64,000 nt of DNA from Loxodes magnus (taxonomy: Eukaryota; Ciliophora; Karyorelictea; Loxodida; Loxodidae). Location: NCBI GenBank assembly GCA_946699065.1, contig CAMPDV010000060.1, positions 558,001-622,000 on the forward strand, in the 5' to 3' direction. The notes beneath the pieces were generated by a model. That model did not search any database. It was not told the DNA's origin and saw nothing but the letters and a program-made list of their open reading frames with translations. The position numbers were made by a program, and so were the translations under genes. Position 1 is the first letter of the stretch. Each line of letters begins with the position of its first letter. Shown here in pieces: positions 37,829 to 49,602 of the stretch.

Positions 37829-40800
37829 ATGGCTTAAGAGAAATCTGAGAAAGACTATAAATATTGAGATAATTGGAAGAGAGCACATCATTTACTAAGA
37901 TCTATCCTTACACTTTCTGGAGTTGATTAGGATATAAAAATTTTTGGTTCTACTGCAGATAATAAATATAGAAGAGATGTAGAAAAACTTATAAAGCTTA
38001 AAGATAAAAGAAAATAAGTGAAATAAGAGCCTCCATTACCTTTTGGTCTGATTCACCCATTGAAGAATGTTAAACTGATTCAAAATTACGTAATGCTTTT
38101 CATAATAAGCTATACAATGACTATCATGCTTTATGAGTACTTCTTTGTAGATGAATTTGAAGTAAATTGAAGATTTTTTATGAAAATTTTTATAGATGTT
38201 GTATATTTCATTGATGCCTTTTTGAATCTAGCTACCACTTACTATATCAATGAAGACTAGCTTGAGCGTAACATATTAAAAGTGTATAAGTTAAATGCAA
38301 AGGGAGGGTTAGCATGTGATTTGATGTGTTGTTTGCCAATATCAGCAATAGAAATAGGAATAAGCTCTGGAAGAGCTGGAAAAACAATAAGAGTGCTAGT
38401 AATTCCAAGGATAATAAAAGCTTTTAAGTTTCTAAATAGTAACTAGGTAGTTAAGACTTTTAAGGAGAAGTTCAATAACAGATATTTCGCTATGCTATCA
38501 TTCTTTATTATTGTATTCTTAGTAGTTCATATTGTTGGATGCTTATGATATTATTAATATTCCTTATAAGAGGCAGAAAAGAATTGAGTGGAAGATGCTG
38601 AGTTAAGCGGAAGGCCTTATATAACCCTCTACTTAGCAAGTATTTACTGGGCTTTTACAACATTAATAACAGTAGGTTATGGTGATATTTCTGCCAATAA
38701 TGAGATAGAATATTTAATAGCAATGCTTTGAATGCTTATTGGAGTAGGTTTTTATTCCTTTACAATTGGAAGTTTGTCAAACTATTTACAACAGCTTGAC
38801 ACTAGGAAGCAAAACTTATCAAATAAGCTCGTTTATTTCAATTAATTTGTAATAGAAGCAAATATAAGCAAAGAACTTAAAATGAAAATAGGAAAGGCAA
38901 TAGAATACAACTCACTTTAGAAAGCTTTTAACTGAAATGAAAAATCCACTATATTCTAGGATTTGCCACTCAATTTAAGATGCGAGGTTGTAAAAGCTAT
39001 GCATAGAGGAAAGTTAAGCTAAATTCAGTTTTTTGATGATAAAAGTTAGGATGTCATTTTCAATTTTGCAATCAACATGAATCCATTTTTTGTGCTAGAC
39101 AAGGACTATGTGTATAAGAGTTGCGAGAGAGCTAATTAGATGTTTTTCATAGTTAATGGAAGAGTAAATTTCCTTTGTGATGTAGATAATGAAGAGTTTA
39201 CATATAAAACTATGGTTTAAGGAAGTTATTTTGGTGAAATCGAAATATTCTTAAACCTTACTAGACTTGACAGCAGTTAATCTGACTGTGACTGCGATTT
39301 GCTATATATTGAATCTCATACTTTGTCAGATATTTTATAAAATTATCCTGATGTAGATAAAAAAATAAGAGAAGTTGCCTAATTAAGAAGAGATAAAAAT
39401 GAAGAATTAATTCTTGACTTGACGCAAGTTAAAACTTATAGTAAGCTCTAAATGAAATCTAGACTAGATGACGTTCTTAGTGCCAGATTCTAAAATAAAC
39501 ATTCAACCAAAAAATCAATAATAGATAAAAAATAAAACATTTTCACTTAAATTAAAATTGAAGCTCATCTAAAGAAGTACAAAGCAGAAAAATTTGAAAC
39601 TTTATAATTTTTTAGGTAAGAAAGTAGTAAGCAAGGATCGCTTGGAGTTTTATAAATTAAGGATTAAGATGTTGCTAAAAATATGAACTCGCCTGCCCTG
39701 TTTAGGCTAAGAACTTAGTAAAACTTTTAGTCGCTACTTTAAAAATCGCCTATAGTTCAGAAAAAAATACAAAGAAGGAATTCTAAAATGGAGAATCATA
39801 TCTTAAATAAGTACAGCCCTTTACTTACTCCTAATCAAAAAAATTATTTATAAATACCAGCAGTGAGTTCTTAGTAATCTTCCAAAAGTCTCTTAACTTC
39901 TGAAAAAAGTTCTTACGAAATTGCCATGTAACCACCTTAGGAAATTACATAAATTTGTTTTAGAAAACAAGTATAAGACTAATAGTCTTAGGAAATTTAA
40001 CAAAATAATAAAAATGGAAATTTAAATGCAAATTAAATGTAAAAAGAAGTTAATTTATTTGACATAACTAAATCAAATGAAGATAATCGTAGCAAGGACA
40101 TTAAACATAAATAAACTGCCTTTTTTAAAATTCAATAGCCTTAAGAAATATAAGAATAGCCTATCTAGAAAAAGAGTGATTTATCAGTTAAAGAAAGTCC
40201 ATAGTCTTCAGTGGGTTAGCTAAATTCTTAATGAAATAAGTGTAAATCAGAGCTTGTAGAATAAGAAAGCTAAAAATAAGATAAACAGTAAATATAAAAG
40301 AGTAGTACTCATTTTCAAAACGATAAGTAATTAAATGTTAAAAAAATTAGAAGAGATCTTTTAACTTAAGTCTTTGACGTAGAATCTACTCCGTTAATTC
40401 CAAAGAAAAATCATTCTATTTCTCAAGGTGATTTATTATTAGAAGATAGCTAAAATGACACTTTATCACCTTTAAACCTTAAAAATAAATTTAAAAGTTT
40501 ACCAGATTTAAAAGAGGAAAAGAAAGAAAAAAAGAATCCATTTTAATGTGAGTCAGAAACAAATAACTCTATTAGGGATATTGATTCTACTTAAATTTGG
40601 ACAAGTTCAATATTGACATAGTAATATATGAATGAGATAAGTTCCAATGTCAATTAAAATGAAGAATAAATCCAAGTATTTCATTATATTTTAGGCAATA
40701 TCATCTGAAGTAAAGGAAATTAAGAAAACTGTTATAAACTAGGATAAGTTAATCTCGTAGATAAAGCAGTTAGTTTATTTGCTTCAAAGTCCTAAAAAAA

Positions 40801-40916
40801 GCACACAAAATGTCTAGAAACTTAAAAAACCACAATATTCTAAGTAAATTTAAAGAGAAGAGTCAAAAAGCTCTGATAATTTAGATCAATGTCAAGAAGA
40901 ATCTGAAAAAGATTGA
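37829..40916 (+). CDS. voltage/cyclic-nucleotide-gated potassium channel (CNG/EAG-type)
   Basis: Exons 37829-40675 and 40695-40916 around a 19-nt intron (40676-40694); 1022 residues. Six membrane segments: S1 NYVMLFIISYTM, S2 FMKIFIDVVYFIDAF, S3 GLACDLMCCLPISAI, S4 GRAGKTIRVLVIPRIIKAFK with spaced Arg/Lys, S5 FFIIVFLVVHIVGCLWYYQY (Trp is TGA), pore helix YWAFTTLITVGYGD, S6 WMLIGVGFYSFTIGSL. The selectivity filter TVGYGD at 281-286 predicts K+ selectivity. A C-linker and cyclic-nucleotide-binding domain follow at about 410-510 (FIVNGRVNFLCD, VQGSYFGEIEIF); the usual Arg of the phosphate cassette is not clear. The 500-residue tail is Gln/Ser/Lys-rich and disordered. The intron is forced near the end to keep a charged, coding C-terminus (SSDNLDQCQEESEKD). 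Confidence 0.93.
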
Positions 40917-41358
40917 TAAAAAGTAGAGTATACACAACATTCACTTAGTTTATATAATTTTTTATATAACTAATATAATTCTAACTTTAATTCTCTTATT
41001 ATATGATAAAAAATTCTATTTGCTATTAGAGTTATCTATCAAGCTAATAACATCCTTTTGATTAAGTAATCAATAAACTAGATTTCTTAACATATTAACT
41101 AAGAAGCTATAATTAGTTAAACTATTTATATCAGTATCTAATCAAAACTAGTTCTTATTTTAAAGTTAAAAATTTATAGGATTTAAAAGTTATAATGTAG
41201 CAATTTACTTTTTATTGATTAATACTATAAATTTTATTTGCAGCATACTAAAATATTAGAACTAAGTGATATATAGATATAGAATAATATATTTATTAAC
41301 TTCATTAAAATAAAGAAAGATTAGTAAAAACTTTAAGACTATATATAAATATTCTTCA
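40917..41358. other. convergent intergenic region
   Basis: 442 bp of AT-rich DNA between the 3' ends of the channel and the RNA-binding protein genes; nothing recognised. Confidence 0.65.
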
Positions 41359-42762
41359 TCAATCAATTTCCATATCCTCACACTAATCTATACTTATCTT
41401 TTATTGCAAATTTTTTATATCCTTCGTAATTTAGATTTGTTAACTCTCCTCCTATGACTAAAGTTACAAATTGTTACAGATTTAATTTTATCTCGGGTTG
41501 ATGTATCTGAAGCTTATTGCTAGTCTTTAGTTTTATTCTTATGTGTTTTTGACAAGAAGAAGTGTATGTTATATTATGCAAGGTTTTTATATTTTCGTTT
41601 GCACTGTTTACATACTACAAATGACTGCTCACTAACTAATTCTATTCCTTTTTTACTCTCATTTTAATTGGAATCTGCAAATACTTTCTAAATGCTATCT
41701 GAACTTAAATCTTACCTTCAGGATTAATCTTAGAAGAGTTGCTTGTTTTACCACTTGAAGTTTGTTTTTTCTATTCCTTTTTCTTCTTTTTGTTTAAAAT
41801 ATTTTTAACTTACTCTCTCTTAACATTAATAAAGTTGTTAGCATATTGATCATACTAGAAGTAAAGACCATTTCTATAATTAAAAATTACTTAAAGAACA
41901 AACCACTTTTAGAGTCAAAATAGTAATTAGTTTTAGTATCATAGTACATTTGACAGCTTTCATCATAAGCGTAGTGTTTTGGAATGTCTCACTAATCTCC
42001 TATTTATACAGGCATTAGCCTTTGATTTATTTAATCTTTATTTGATAATTTTTCTTTAGTAACAAAGTTCCTGCATTATAAAACCTAAACTTCCTAGCCA
42101 TTAATAGTGAAATTATTTTCGTTACAGTATTTTACTGCCAGTTATGCTTCTTCAACACTAGAAAACTCAACAAAGCAGAAATCCTTTTGATACCAAGTAA
42201 ACTTCTACAAAGGTTGTCTAATCTCGACGATTTTTCCAATGTTCTTGAAAATATTGTCTATTTATCCCTCAGTAATATTTTCCATTACTTTCCCTTTGAT
42301 AATGATGGTTTTATTGCTATCTCTAGTAGGAAATGTAAGGTTTTCTTTAAACTTCTGCATTCCACATTAGTTGCAGATTTTTCTAAAAGAGTAGTTCTTG
42401 TAGTTGCAATTTTCGCAGAACCAATCTTCTTTGATACTTTTTACCTTCTAGTACTCATTATTCTATTTCTAAGCATGACCTTAAGCATATTGAATCTTCA
42501 TTGTTACGTCATTGATTGAGAAACTTCCATCAAGATAATCCATTACAGTTTAGGATGAAAAAAGGTTTGGATATATAACCCACGCAATGTTGATAGATAA
42601 CGCGAGGCTAAGTTTAGGCTTTTCAATCCCCAAAGTTCTTGAGAGGTTATTGAAAAATGTAGTAATATCATTTTCAGTTACAGGCTTTTCTATTTAAGTT
42701 ATCATTAAGCTCAAATTTGGTCTAGAAGAATCATTTTAATCATAAGCGGAAAGATCATCCAT
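41359..42762 (-). CDS. RBM5/RBM10-like splicing factor
   Basis: Four exons (42762-41891, 41873-41716, 41698-41478, 41457-41359) with introns of 17, 17 and 20 nt; 449 residues. Domain order: a degenerate RRM (about 15-100), a RanBP2-type zinc finger (DWFCENCNYKNYSFRKICNQ, Cys-x2-Cys...Cys-x2-Cys), a second RRM (KTIIIKGKVMENITEGQI, DFCFVEFSSVEEAQLAVKYC), an OCRE-like aromatic repeat (QMYYDTKTNYYFDSKSGLFF then NGLYFQYD) and a C2H2 finger (CKQCKRKYKNLAQYNIHFF...H). This exact series is the plan of RBM5/6/10, U2-stage splicing regulators in the nucleus; no G-patch is seen. Most Trp are TGG, one is TGA. The gene ends MEID with tandem TGA TGA. Each intron is forced by a frame change inside or between domains. 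Confidence 0.87.
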
Positions 42763-43609
42763 TTTATAATTTATAGCTATTTTCCCATAAAATTAGCTTA
42801 TCATTCAATTTATTTTCCTACCAAACAAATCTAGGAAAAACAAATCTTAGGTATCTTAAAAGACCAAAATACTACATTAGATTGCTACTTTGATTATAAC
42901 TTTTAATTGAAATGATTATCAATTTAGTGCTCAATAAAACTTTAAATTTTACTAAATTTTAAGTAATTCTAATTTATTTATTCATCAATCACTAATCATT
43001 CTTTACTAAACTTCCCCATTTAATCAGCTTAGTTAAAACTGCTTAGGATTATATATAATCCTTCAATCATTTTGACACTTACATGATTAATTTAAAAGGC
43101 TTAGAGTTATTAAAGTAGAGTATAGAATTATAATAATAGTAGAAGAGTCTTAAATAAAGTACTTCTTAGTAAGAATTAAAATTACAAACAGTTAATTGCT
43201 TCGCTCTCTTTGCCTTCTACTGTCTTTTTATTATCCTACTTTATATTTTTATTTAGCTTCTTTAACTACTATAAACTAATACATTACTAGACTACCTAAT
43301 CACTAAATTAGGCCTAGTTAGCATACTTAGCTAGTATAATTATTGGCTGAAATTGAATTAAAATAAGATTTAGGAGTATTTGTGCTTAATTACTAAGCTT
43401 CCTTAATGTCTGTTAATGTAATATAAATGAAAAGACTTTAGCATTTATAGCAATTATAGCAATTAAAGAAGCAAGTTAATCTCTCTCAAGGCTAGCTTAC
43501 TAGTTAGTAATATAATTATAATCCTAACTCTTGCTTGTTTAGAAGAAATTCACAAAGAAAAGGCTTGAAGGTTGTTATTAATAAAGACAAAAATATAAAG
43601 GATAAGAAA
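42763..43609. other. divergent intergenic region
   Basis: About 850 bp of AT-rich DNA with promoters for both flanking genes. Short CTAG/TTAG-rich runs around 43260-43340; no coding-like frame recognised. Confidence 0.55.
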
Positions 43610-45655
43610 ATGAGCAAACAGACTAAAAATTCTAAATCATGAACGTAAAATTAAAAGTAGTGATCAGATAATTAGCTTAGCTAGAAAAAGAATTCTTAGG
43701 AATATATTTCTGAAGATGAATCTGAATCAAGTCCTAAAAAATGTTTATTTGAAAGCATTGTAGAAAAAGCAGAAAATTGTGCCAAGGTATGGCTTAAAGA
43801 TCTTTAAAATAAGTCAAAATTTCACACATCACTAGATTTAAGTGCAGCTTAGTCTATGAACTGAATAAAGTATTCAGGTATAAAATGATCGCAGTAATAC
43901 AAAAAAAACATAATTTAGAATATCAAAAATAAATAGAAGCATAAGATTAGATCTAACTCTTCTATAGCAAAGTTTTCAGATTTTGAAAAGAAGTTTGAGT
44001 TTTCTTTATCAATGATTAAAGATTATGAATCATCTGAATCTATAGATGAGGAACTAAATATTAATTTTCTGATGTGAGTTCCCTAAATTTCTAAAAAAGA
44101 TAAGAAATTAAGATTTATCAGAAGGAAATCATGCTGTTGCTCTTCATGCTCAGGCAATATTCAAAGTAACTGATTTCAGAAAAGTTAGAATGACATTTAT
44201 TCATAAATAATAAAGGAAAAAGCTAAAAAGCTGCTTTCAAAAGAAATCGATATAAAGATAAATGATTTAGTAAAGCAATTTAAAAAAAACTAATTCATAG
44301 CTTTCAAAAAAGCTGTACAAGACTCTAATAAGCTCTTATTTAAGAAAAATAAAGTTTCAAAAATCAGAAGAAAGTTTGACTCTTAAAAATACCAAATTCT
44401 AGAATTTCTTAAATAAAAGACCTAATAAGAGAATCCTTAAGATGAGATTTAGTCTCATAATAAAAAGGTAAAAAAAACAATCGAATAAAGTATGAAGATT
44501 TCTGAGAAAGCACCAGAATCAAAAGTGCTTAAAAAAATAAGTTAGGAATATCAGTAGGAAATGATAAAATTATAAAAACAAACTAAACCAAAACATTCAA
44601 ATCAAAAGTGCTACAGTTATTAGCTCTAAAGCTATGTTCTTCCGTTATAATTAGCATCAAAGTATAATAAATTATCTTCCAAAGATAAATTTCATAATAG
44701 CCCTCAAAAAATCAAGCAATATTAGATCGAGAATCATAAGTTGAAGAGTGATTAGAAACTGAATAAATATAACCTTCACTCAAGAAGCGAAAGGTAACCT
44801 AACGTTAGTTAGTCTAATATTGGCAAAAGTATTAATTGGACTAGTATTTAAAACAAAGAAAGCTTATAAGCAACATCAAGTAATTTTATTATTATAGATA
44901 GCAAAAACTAATAAAGCTATGATTAAAAAGATTTAGATTCGTTAAATTAAATTAGAGTTTCAAGCATAAGCTTTAACAGAAATAAAGATAATTAAGATTT
45001 AGTAGATTAATAAACTCTTTTTAGCCCTTTATACTACACTCGTTATAAGAATTCTATTTTTTAATCTTTTAGAAATCATCTAGAAAAAGAAGATTAATAA
45101 GAAACTAATATCTCTAACTAAAATTCAGAATAAGTAAAATCAAAGGATTTAGCTAACTAAGATAAAGATCCAGTTAAGGTTAAATAATTCGTTCCCTCTC
45201 CTTATGAGAAAAAATAGGTTTTAACATTTTTTCCAAGCTGGACTAAAAAAGATAAAAAATTTGAAATATAAAGCTTCAAAGTAATCAGTAAGAATAAACA
45301 TTCATAGTCTGAAAACACAACTCCAATTAAATAAAATTAACATAATTAATGATTTGTAAGCAGTAAAGAAAATAAGTAAAGTATTCAAAACTTAACTACT
45401 TATTTAAAATAAAAATGTAGATTAATAGACTAATATTTACTTTTAAAATAATACAAACAGTAACGGCAAAATCTAATAAAAAGAAATAAATACTACTTAT
45501 AAAAAATTTATTAGCAATAAGAATCTTCTAACACTTTATCAAAGAAAAACTAAACCTTCAAAATTACTTATAATACAAAGTTAACTAGTCCTTTCTAAAA
45601 ACTTCAGTTGAAAAACTAAAAAACGTCGGAAAAAGACAGAAAAGAGCTTGTATGA
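43610..45655 (+). CDS. unrecognised basic Lys/Ser/Gln-rich protein
   Basis: Not recognised. 681 residues in one frame from ATG 43610 to TGA 45653-45655 without introns. Strongly hydrophilic: an acidic patch early (SEDESESSPKK), then a basic coiled-coil-like region (IIKEKAKKLLSKEIDIKIND, KKAVQDSNKLLFKKNK) and a short Cys cluster (RRKSCCCSSCSGN, near residue 180) that might bind metal or be palmitoylated. Disordered Ser/Asn/Gln-rich C-terminal half. Seven or more Trp, most as TGA, recur in short WI/WS/WV contexts. Composition suggests a cytoskeleton- or nucleic-acid-associated protein, but no domain is visible. Confidence 0.5.
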
Positions 45656-45916
45656 AACAATAATAACTCATTAGACAACTCATTAGTTATTTTATTTGAT
45701 TAAATATTAAATCTTTGGTTTAAAATTTAAGCAAGCTTATTTATCTTTAATAAACTTTTAATACATTTGATAATAAAATTCAATCAAATACCAAAGTTTA
45801 ATAATCTCCGAATAATGAAAAGCACTTATTACTATTAAAATTATACTCTTATAATTTATAGTTTTAAGTAGATATACATAAAATAGAATTCTTTTTTACG
45901 TATAAATTAATAAAAA

Positions 45917-46939
45917 ATGCGTAAGCAAAATGAGACTTAAAAGAATGAATGGGCAGGAAGCATCTATTAGTAAAAATAACATTACTTTATCAAAATTTTA
46001 TATTTGAGAAAGCTAGGCAGATAGAGGGAAACTTCAAATGCACTGGTATTGTACTCTAAAATTCCTCTTCTGTTGAGTAAGTTCGAAATTTTAGCTAAAC
46101 TTTGCTACTAGTTAGAATGTGCTTATGCTTTACAAGGACTAAACAAAATAATTATTTATAATATCTCTTCTTAAGCTTAGAAAGTTGTGGAAATAAAACA
46201 GACAATTCCAGTTTAAGCTGGCTATATATATTACTGCTCTAATTTATACATTGCAGGTGGAATTTTGAAAGCTTAAACCATCAATTAGGCTTTCAAGATT
46301 AATATATAGGGAAGTTTCACTTAATTACCTAATTTATAGGAGATTAAAAGTTGCTGCTAATTAGTTATAGTTTCGAATTATCTATTTGTTATTGGAGGAT
46401 TATCATCTCAGTAAAAACCTAATTCAACATACAGTAGCCTAAGTTAAAACAAATAAAACAATTAGTCCCTTCATTCTGTCGAAGCTTTAAATTTAAGAAG
46501 GATAGACTAATGAACTTTTAAAGCTCCTCTGATCTTAGAACATAGAGATTTTTAGGTTTGCACTTTTAAAAGTAATATATATGTATTTTCAGGATCTACT
46601 AATAGCTAAATAGAATAGTATATCTTCAAAGATGATATTTGAAACATTTTAACCATTTCCTTACCTAAAAATATCATCAGGCCAGCTTTATATTTTAGTG
46701 ATAGTGTTATTCTTTATTTTGGAGGATATGTCAAAGAAAAGCCTAATAAAATTATATATAAGTATAATATCAAGAACGATATTTGAACTAAAAATTCTTA
46801 GTTCTAAGATTCAGGATTATGCTAAGGTTAAGCTGTTAGGTTAGGGAATTGAATTTACTGTTGGATAACTGCTTCAAAATCAAGAATTGTAAGAGTAAAT
46901 ATTAATTCTCTAGAAATAGAAAATCCTTATTACTTATGA
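45917..46939 (+). CDS. Kelch-repeat protein
   Basis: About 340 residues; TGA at 46937-46939. Blades with the Kelch pattern: NLYIAGGILKAQ, YLFVIGGLSSQQ, NIYVFSGSTNSQIEQY, VILYFGGYVKEKPNKI, each followed after some 20 residues by a Trp (RRIDQWTFKAP, KDDIWNILTISLP, KNDIWTKN; all TGA). It would form a beta-propeller for protein binding. The first 55 residues do not fit the propeller, and the neighbouring frame looks equally good there (EKARQIEGNFKCTG), so the 5' end is uncertain. A GTAAG...TTTTAG stretch at 46079-46096 (18 nt) could be an intron of length divisible by three. Confidence 0.65.
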
Positions 46940-47344
46940 GTATATATTTATATTTATATTCTTATTCTTTAATATTTCCTTTTCTATCTACTAATTCATA
47001 GATGCTAGCTATTTCTTCATGGCTTTAAGCTAAAAAATTTAAATCAACAATAATGATAAGCCAATAATTTGAAAGGCAATTATAGATATATAAAAATAGA
47101 TGCAACTCTTAAAAAGATATACCAATTGCTATTAATTTTCTTTATATACTAATAGTTTTTTAACTATTCTTTATTAGTTTATCTAAATATTAGAAGTTAA
47201 CTATACTTAGATAGATTAGCTAGCTGTTACTCTCTATCTGCTTTGCATTGATTTTATTAATTGAGGTAGAAAATAAAGGTGATAATATAAATGTTTATTA
47301 TAATTAAAACATTTATTTATAATACTATTATACTATTCTCTCTT
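46940..47344. other. AT-rich intergenic DNA
   Basis: 405 bp between the Kelch gene and RNA gene copy 2; no feature recognised. Confidence 0.6.
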
Positions 47345-47347
47345 ATT

Positions 47348-47626
47348 AAAAAGATGGTGGGAGCTGAGATTGACCTTCTGAATCATACTTTCTGATTTTA
47401 TGGCTAGGAACAAGTTTCTTTCCTGTCGCTGAGAAAGTCCCTGGTCAAAAATCAACCTTTGCAAGGGAACGCCTTCCTTTTGATTATCTACTCCTGGTAG
47501 GGGCTTGAAGCCTGGCTGCCCATAGCGATGGAGTTCCCTGGCAGCTGCTTTTCGAAAGCAACAGGATATCCCCGTTATCCCATGAAGGGAGTGTTGGGGT
47601 CGTTTAACTGCAAGAAGTTGCAGTCC
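47348..47626 (-). ncRNA. structured non-coding RNA gene, copy 2 (family not identified)
   Basis: Same 5' hairpin and 3' T-run as copy 1. Differences that bear on structure: CTAC...GTAG here versus CTAC...GTGG in copy 1, and CAAAG with TTTTG here versus CTTTG in copy 1 (with one extra T). Both keep the helix in this strand sense through G-U or Watson-Crick pairs. Both copies keep upstream motif and terminator, so both may be expressed. Confidence 0.6.
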
Positions 47627-47654
47627 AAAATTCTTTTAGTTAAAATTAATTAAT

Positions 47655-47670
47655 TAAAATAGAAAGTGTA
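47655..47670 (-). promoter_or_regulatory. conserved 16-bp upstream motif of RNA gene copy 2
   Basis: Reads TACACTTTCTATTTTA on the minus strand, at the same distance from the RNA start as in copy 1. Confidence 0.45.
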
Positions 47671-47687
47671 TGAAGCTTCTTATTTAA

Positions 47688-48299
47688 ATAGCTTATTCAT
47701 TTTCAAGACAAGTTTAAGTAAGTATTTATACTTAAGTCATATAAGCTATTATATCAAAAGCTATTATATTTAGTAATTTTATAAATAGGTAATTAATTAG
47801 TAAGTCTATTATGATAGCTTCAGTTCTAGGAATAATGCAGTATTAATAACTATTAATACTCAAATTACATATTTTTTAATAATTTCCTTTGTAGAACATT
47901 CCTAATATGTTAGATAGAAAACTAATAAGATCATAAAGAAATAAACTTTATTATATTAATCTTGTACTGCAGAGCATTATTGATAAAAGGCTTTTATTTC
48001 TAGAAATTAAACTATCAAGCTTAACCTTTACGCTTTAAGAAGTTTTATGGATGTAATTACGTTTGAGATATAAATAGTAAAATATCTAAAATTAGAAATG
48101 CACCTAAAAGTTATAGATAGTATATTTAAAGAGATTAAAATATAAAATATTAAAGGATTAATATTGGAATTCATTCCAGTCTAGTTATTTATTTGTTACT
48201 TATACTAAGATTTAAAAAATAAAGCTTAAATATTTAATTGCTTTATTTTATATACTGCAAACTTAAACCTCCATGAAGTAAAGGTTATAATAATAATAA
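47688..48299. other. AT-rich intergenic DNA
   Basis: About 610 bp, upstream of RNA copy 2 and downstream of a minus-strand gene; no clear coding signal. Confidence 0.55.
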
Positions 48300-49361
48300 T
48301 CAAAATTTAGCTTTAAAGTAATAATTTAGTGGATTTTACAACTTCTTTAATAGCTAAAATTAGAAAAATTGTAGTATATTTAGTCTAATTAAAGGTTGAA
48401 TGTAATGCAAATAGATATGCACAAAATACTTATATAAATATTAAATAAATAAAAAAATATCAAAATTGACCTTAATTGACTGACTACAGAAATTTAAGCC
48501 ATGTTTCTGCTAAATTGCTCTAATCATTGCAAAATAAAGGTTCTTAAAAAACCTTTAGTATAACTTCTAAATAATAAAATATTCTTAATTAAAATTACCT
48601 GATCTTTGATAAATGCACTTCAGCAGAATTTAGTTTTAATCATTATACTTAATGTTAAGATATCTAATGTTACTATTTTCCTCTAGAAGAAATACAATTT
48701 CTACTTTCTAATTCACTAATTATTATAAGATTTCTACCTGCATCTATTCATCTAAATTCAATAAAGCATCCAGTGAGAGATCAAAATTTTATTTAATTAG
48801 TTGATTGTATTGCTAGTAGGGATAGGATTAATTAATTTATAATACACTTTAATTAAACTCTTTAGAGGCTTCTTTTATAGAAGACATTCTGTCTTTTACA
48901 TCAAAGTTAATTGGTATAATAAATGAATATGCACTTAAACCATTGTTTTTGCCCTTGTAATTCTAAAATACCATTCAAAAAACATTTATATCAGGGAAAA
49001 AGGCAATTTTATCTTAGTATTTGGAGCAAACGTTAGAAGTGTCAATTATAAATGTTCCTCTTTAATTATAAATAGCAGACGAATAAGCTTGATAGTCTTT
49101 AACTTAGTTTAATTGGTCATATATTAATTAGTTCGCCCATCCTTGCTTTTTATAGTATATTTCAATCTTAAGTGATTTTTCAGGTTTAGAGTAAAAAAGA
49201 TTGATAAGAAATCTTTTGTGATCATTTTCTACAAATTGAAAGGTGATGATACTGTCAAATACAAAGTCTCTACTTTTTGGATTTATGAAAATATCATCTC
49301 AAATATTTTAGAGTGAAAGATGACTTAAACTCAGAATAAGGAATAGAATGATCTTTTTCAT
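48300..49361 (-). CDS. predicted secreted protein, about 353 residues
   Basis: Not recognised. Signal peptide MKKIILFLILSLSHLSLQN. The mature part has mixed beta-like sequence (DSIITFQFVENDHKRFLINL, IYYKKQGWANQLIYDQ) and a Leu-rich section (DLSLDALLNLDEQMQVEILQ). Coding composition is good to about 48560. Beyond this the frame continues to TGA 48302-48300, but the last 60 residues are doubtful. A 15-nt GTAATTTTAATTAAG in the second half could be an intron of length divisible by three. Two Trp are TGA (NIWDD, FWMVF). Confidence 0.5.
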
Positions 49362-49602
49362 TAAAATTTCTAAATTTTTATTAATAAAATATTGGTTATT
49401 TTTGCCAAAGGCAATCATCAGATTAGAAAATATTAATTGAGTTAAGCTTTTATAAAGAAAACATTTATTTGATTGGAATGTCAAAACTTAAGTAGCGTTT
49501 CATATAAAAATAGTAAAGTGGATATCTTTATTATGAGAATAAAAAGGTTTTTTGAAGATGATTGAGAGATTTATAGCACCTATATAAAACCAAAATTATT
49601 AA

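Larger units (their letters stand above)
47345..47687 (-). repeat. 343-bp dispersed repeat, copy 2 (inverted relative to copy 1)
   Basis: Reverse complement of 11641-11983, about 35 kb away, with roughly ten or more differences and one or two single-base indels. The homology covers the structured RNA and about 60 bp upstream of it. Downstream, the 16-bp motif found after copy 1 is absent. Confidence 0.85.

Noticed and set aside
42187-42519. Plus-strand 110-codon frame
   Set aside because: Antisense to the RanBP2 zinc finger and second RRM of the splicing factor on the minus strand.
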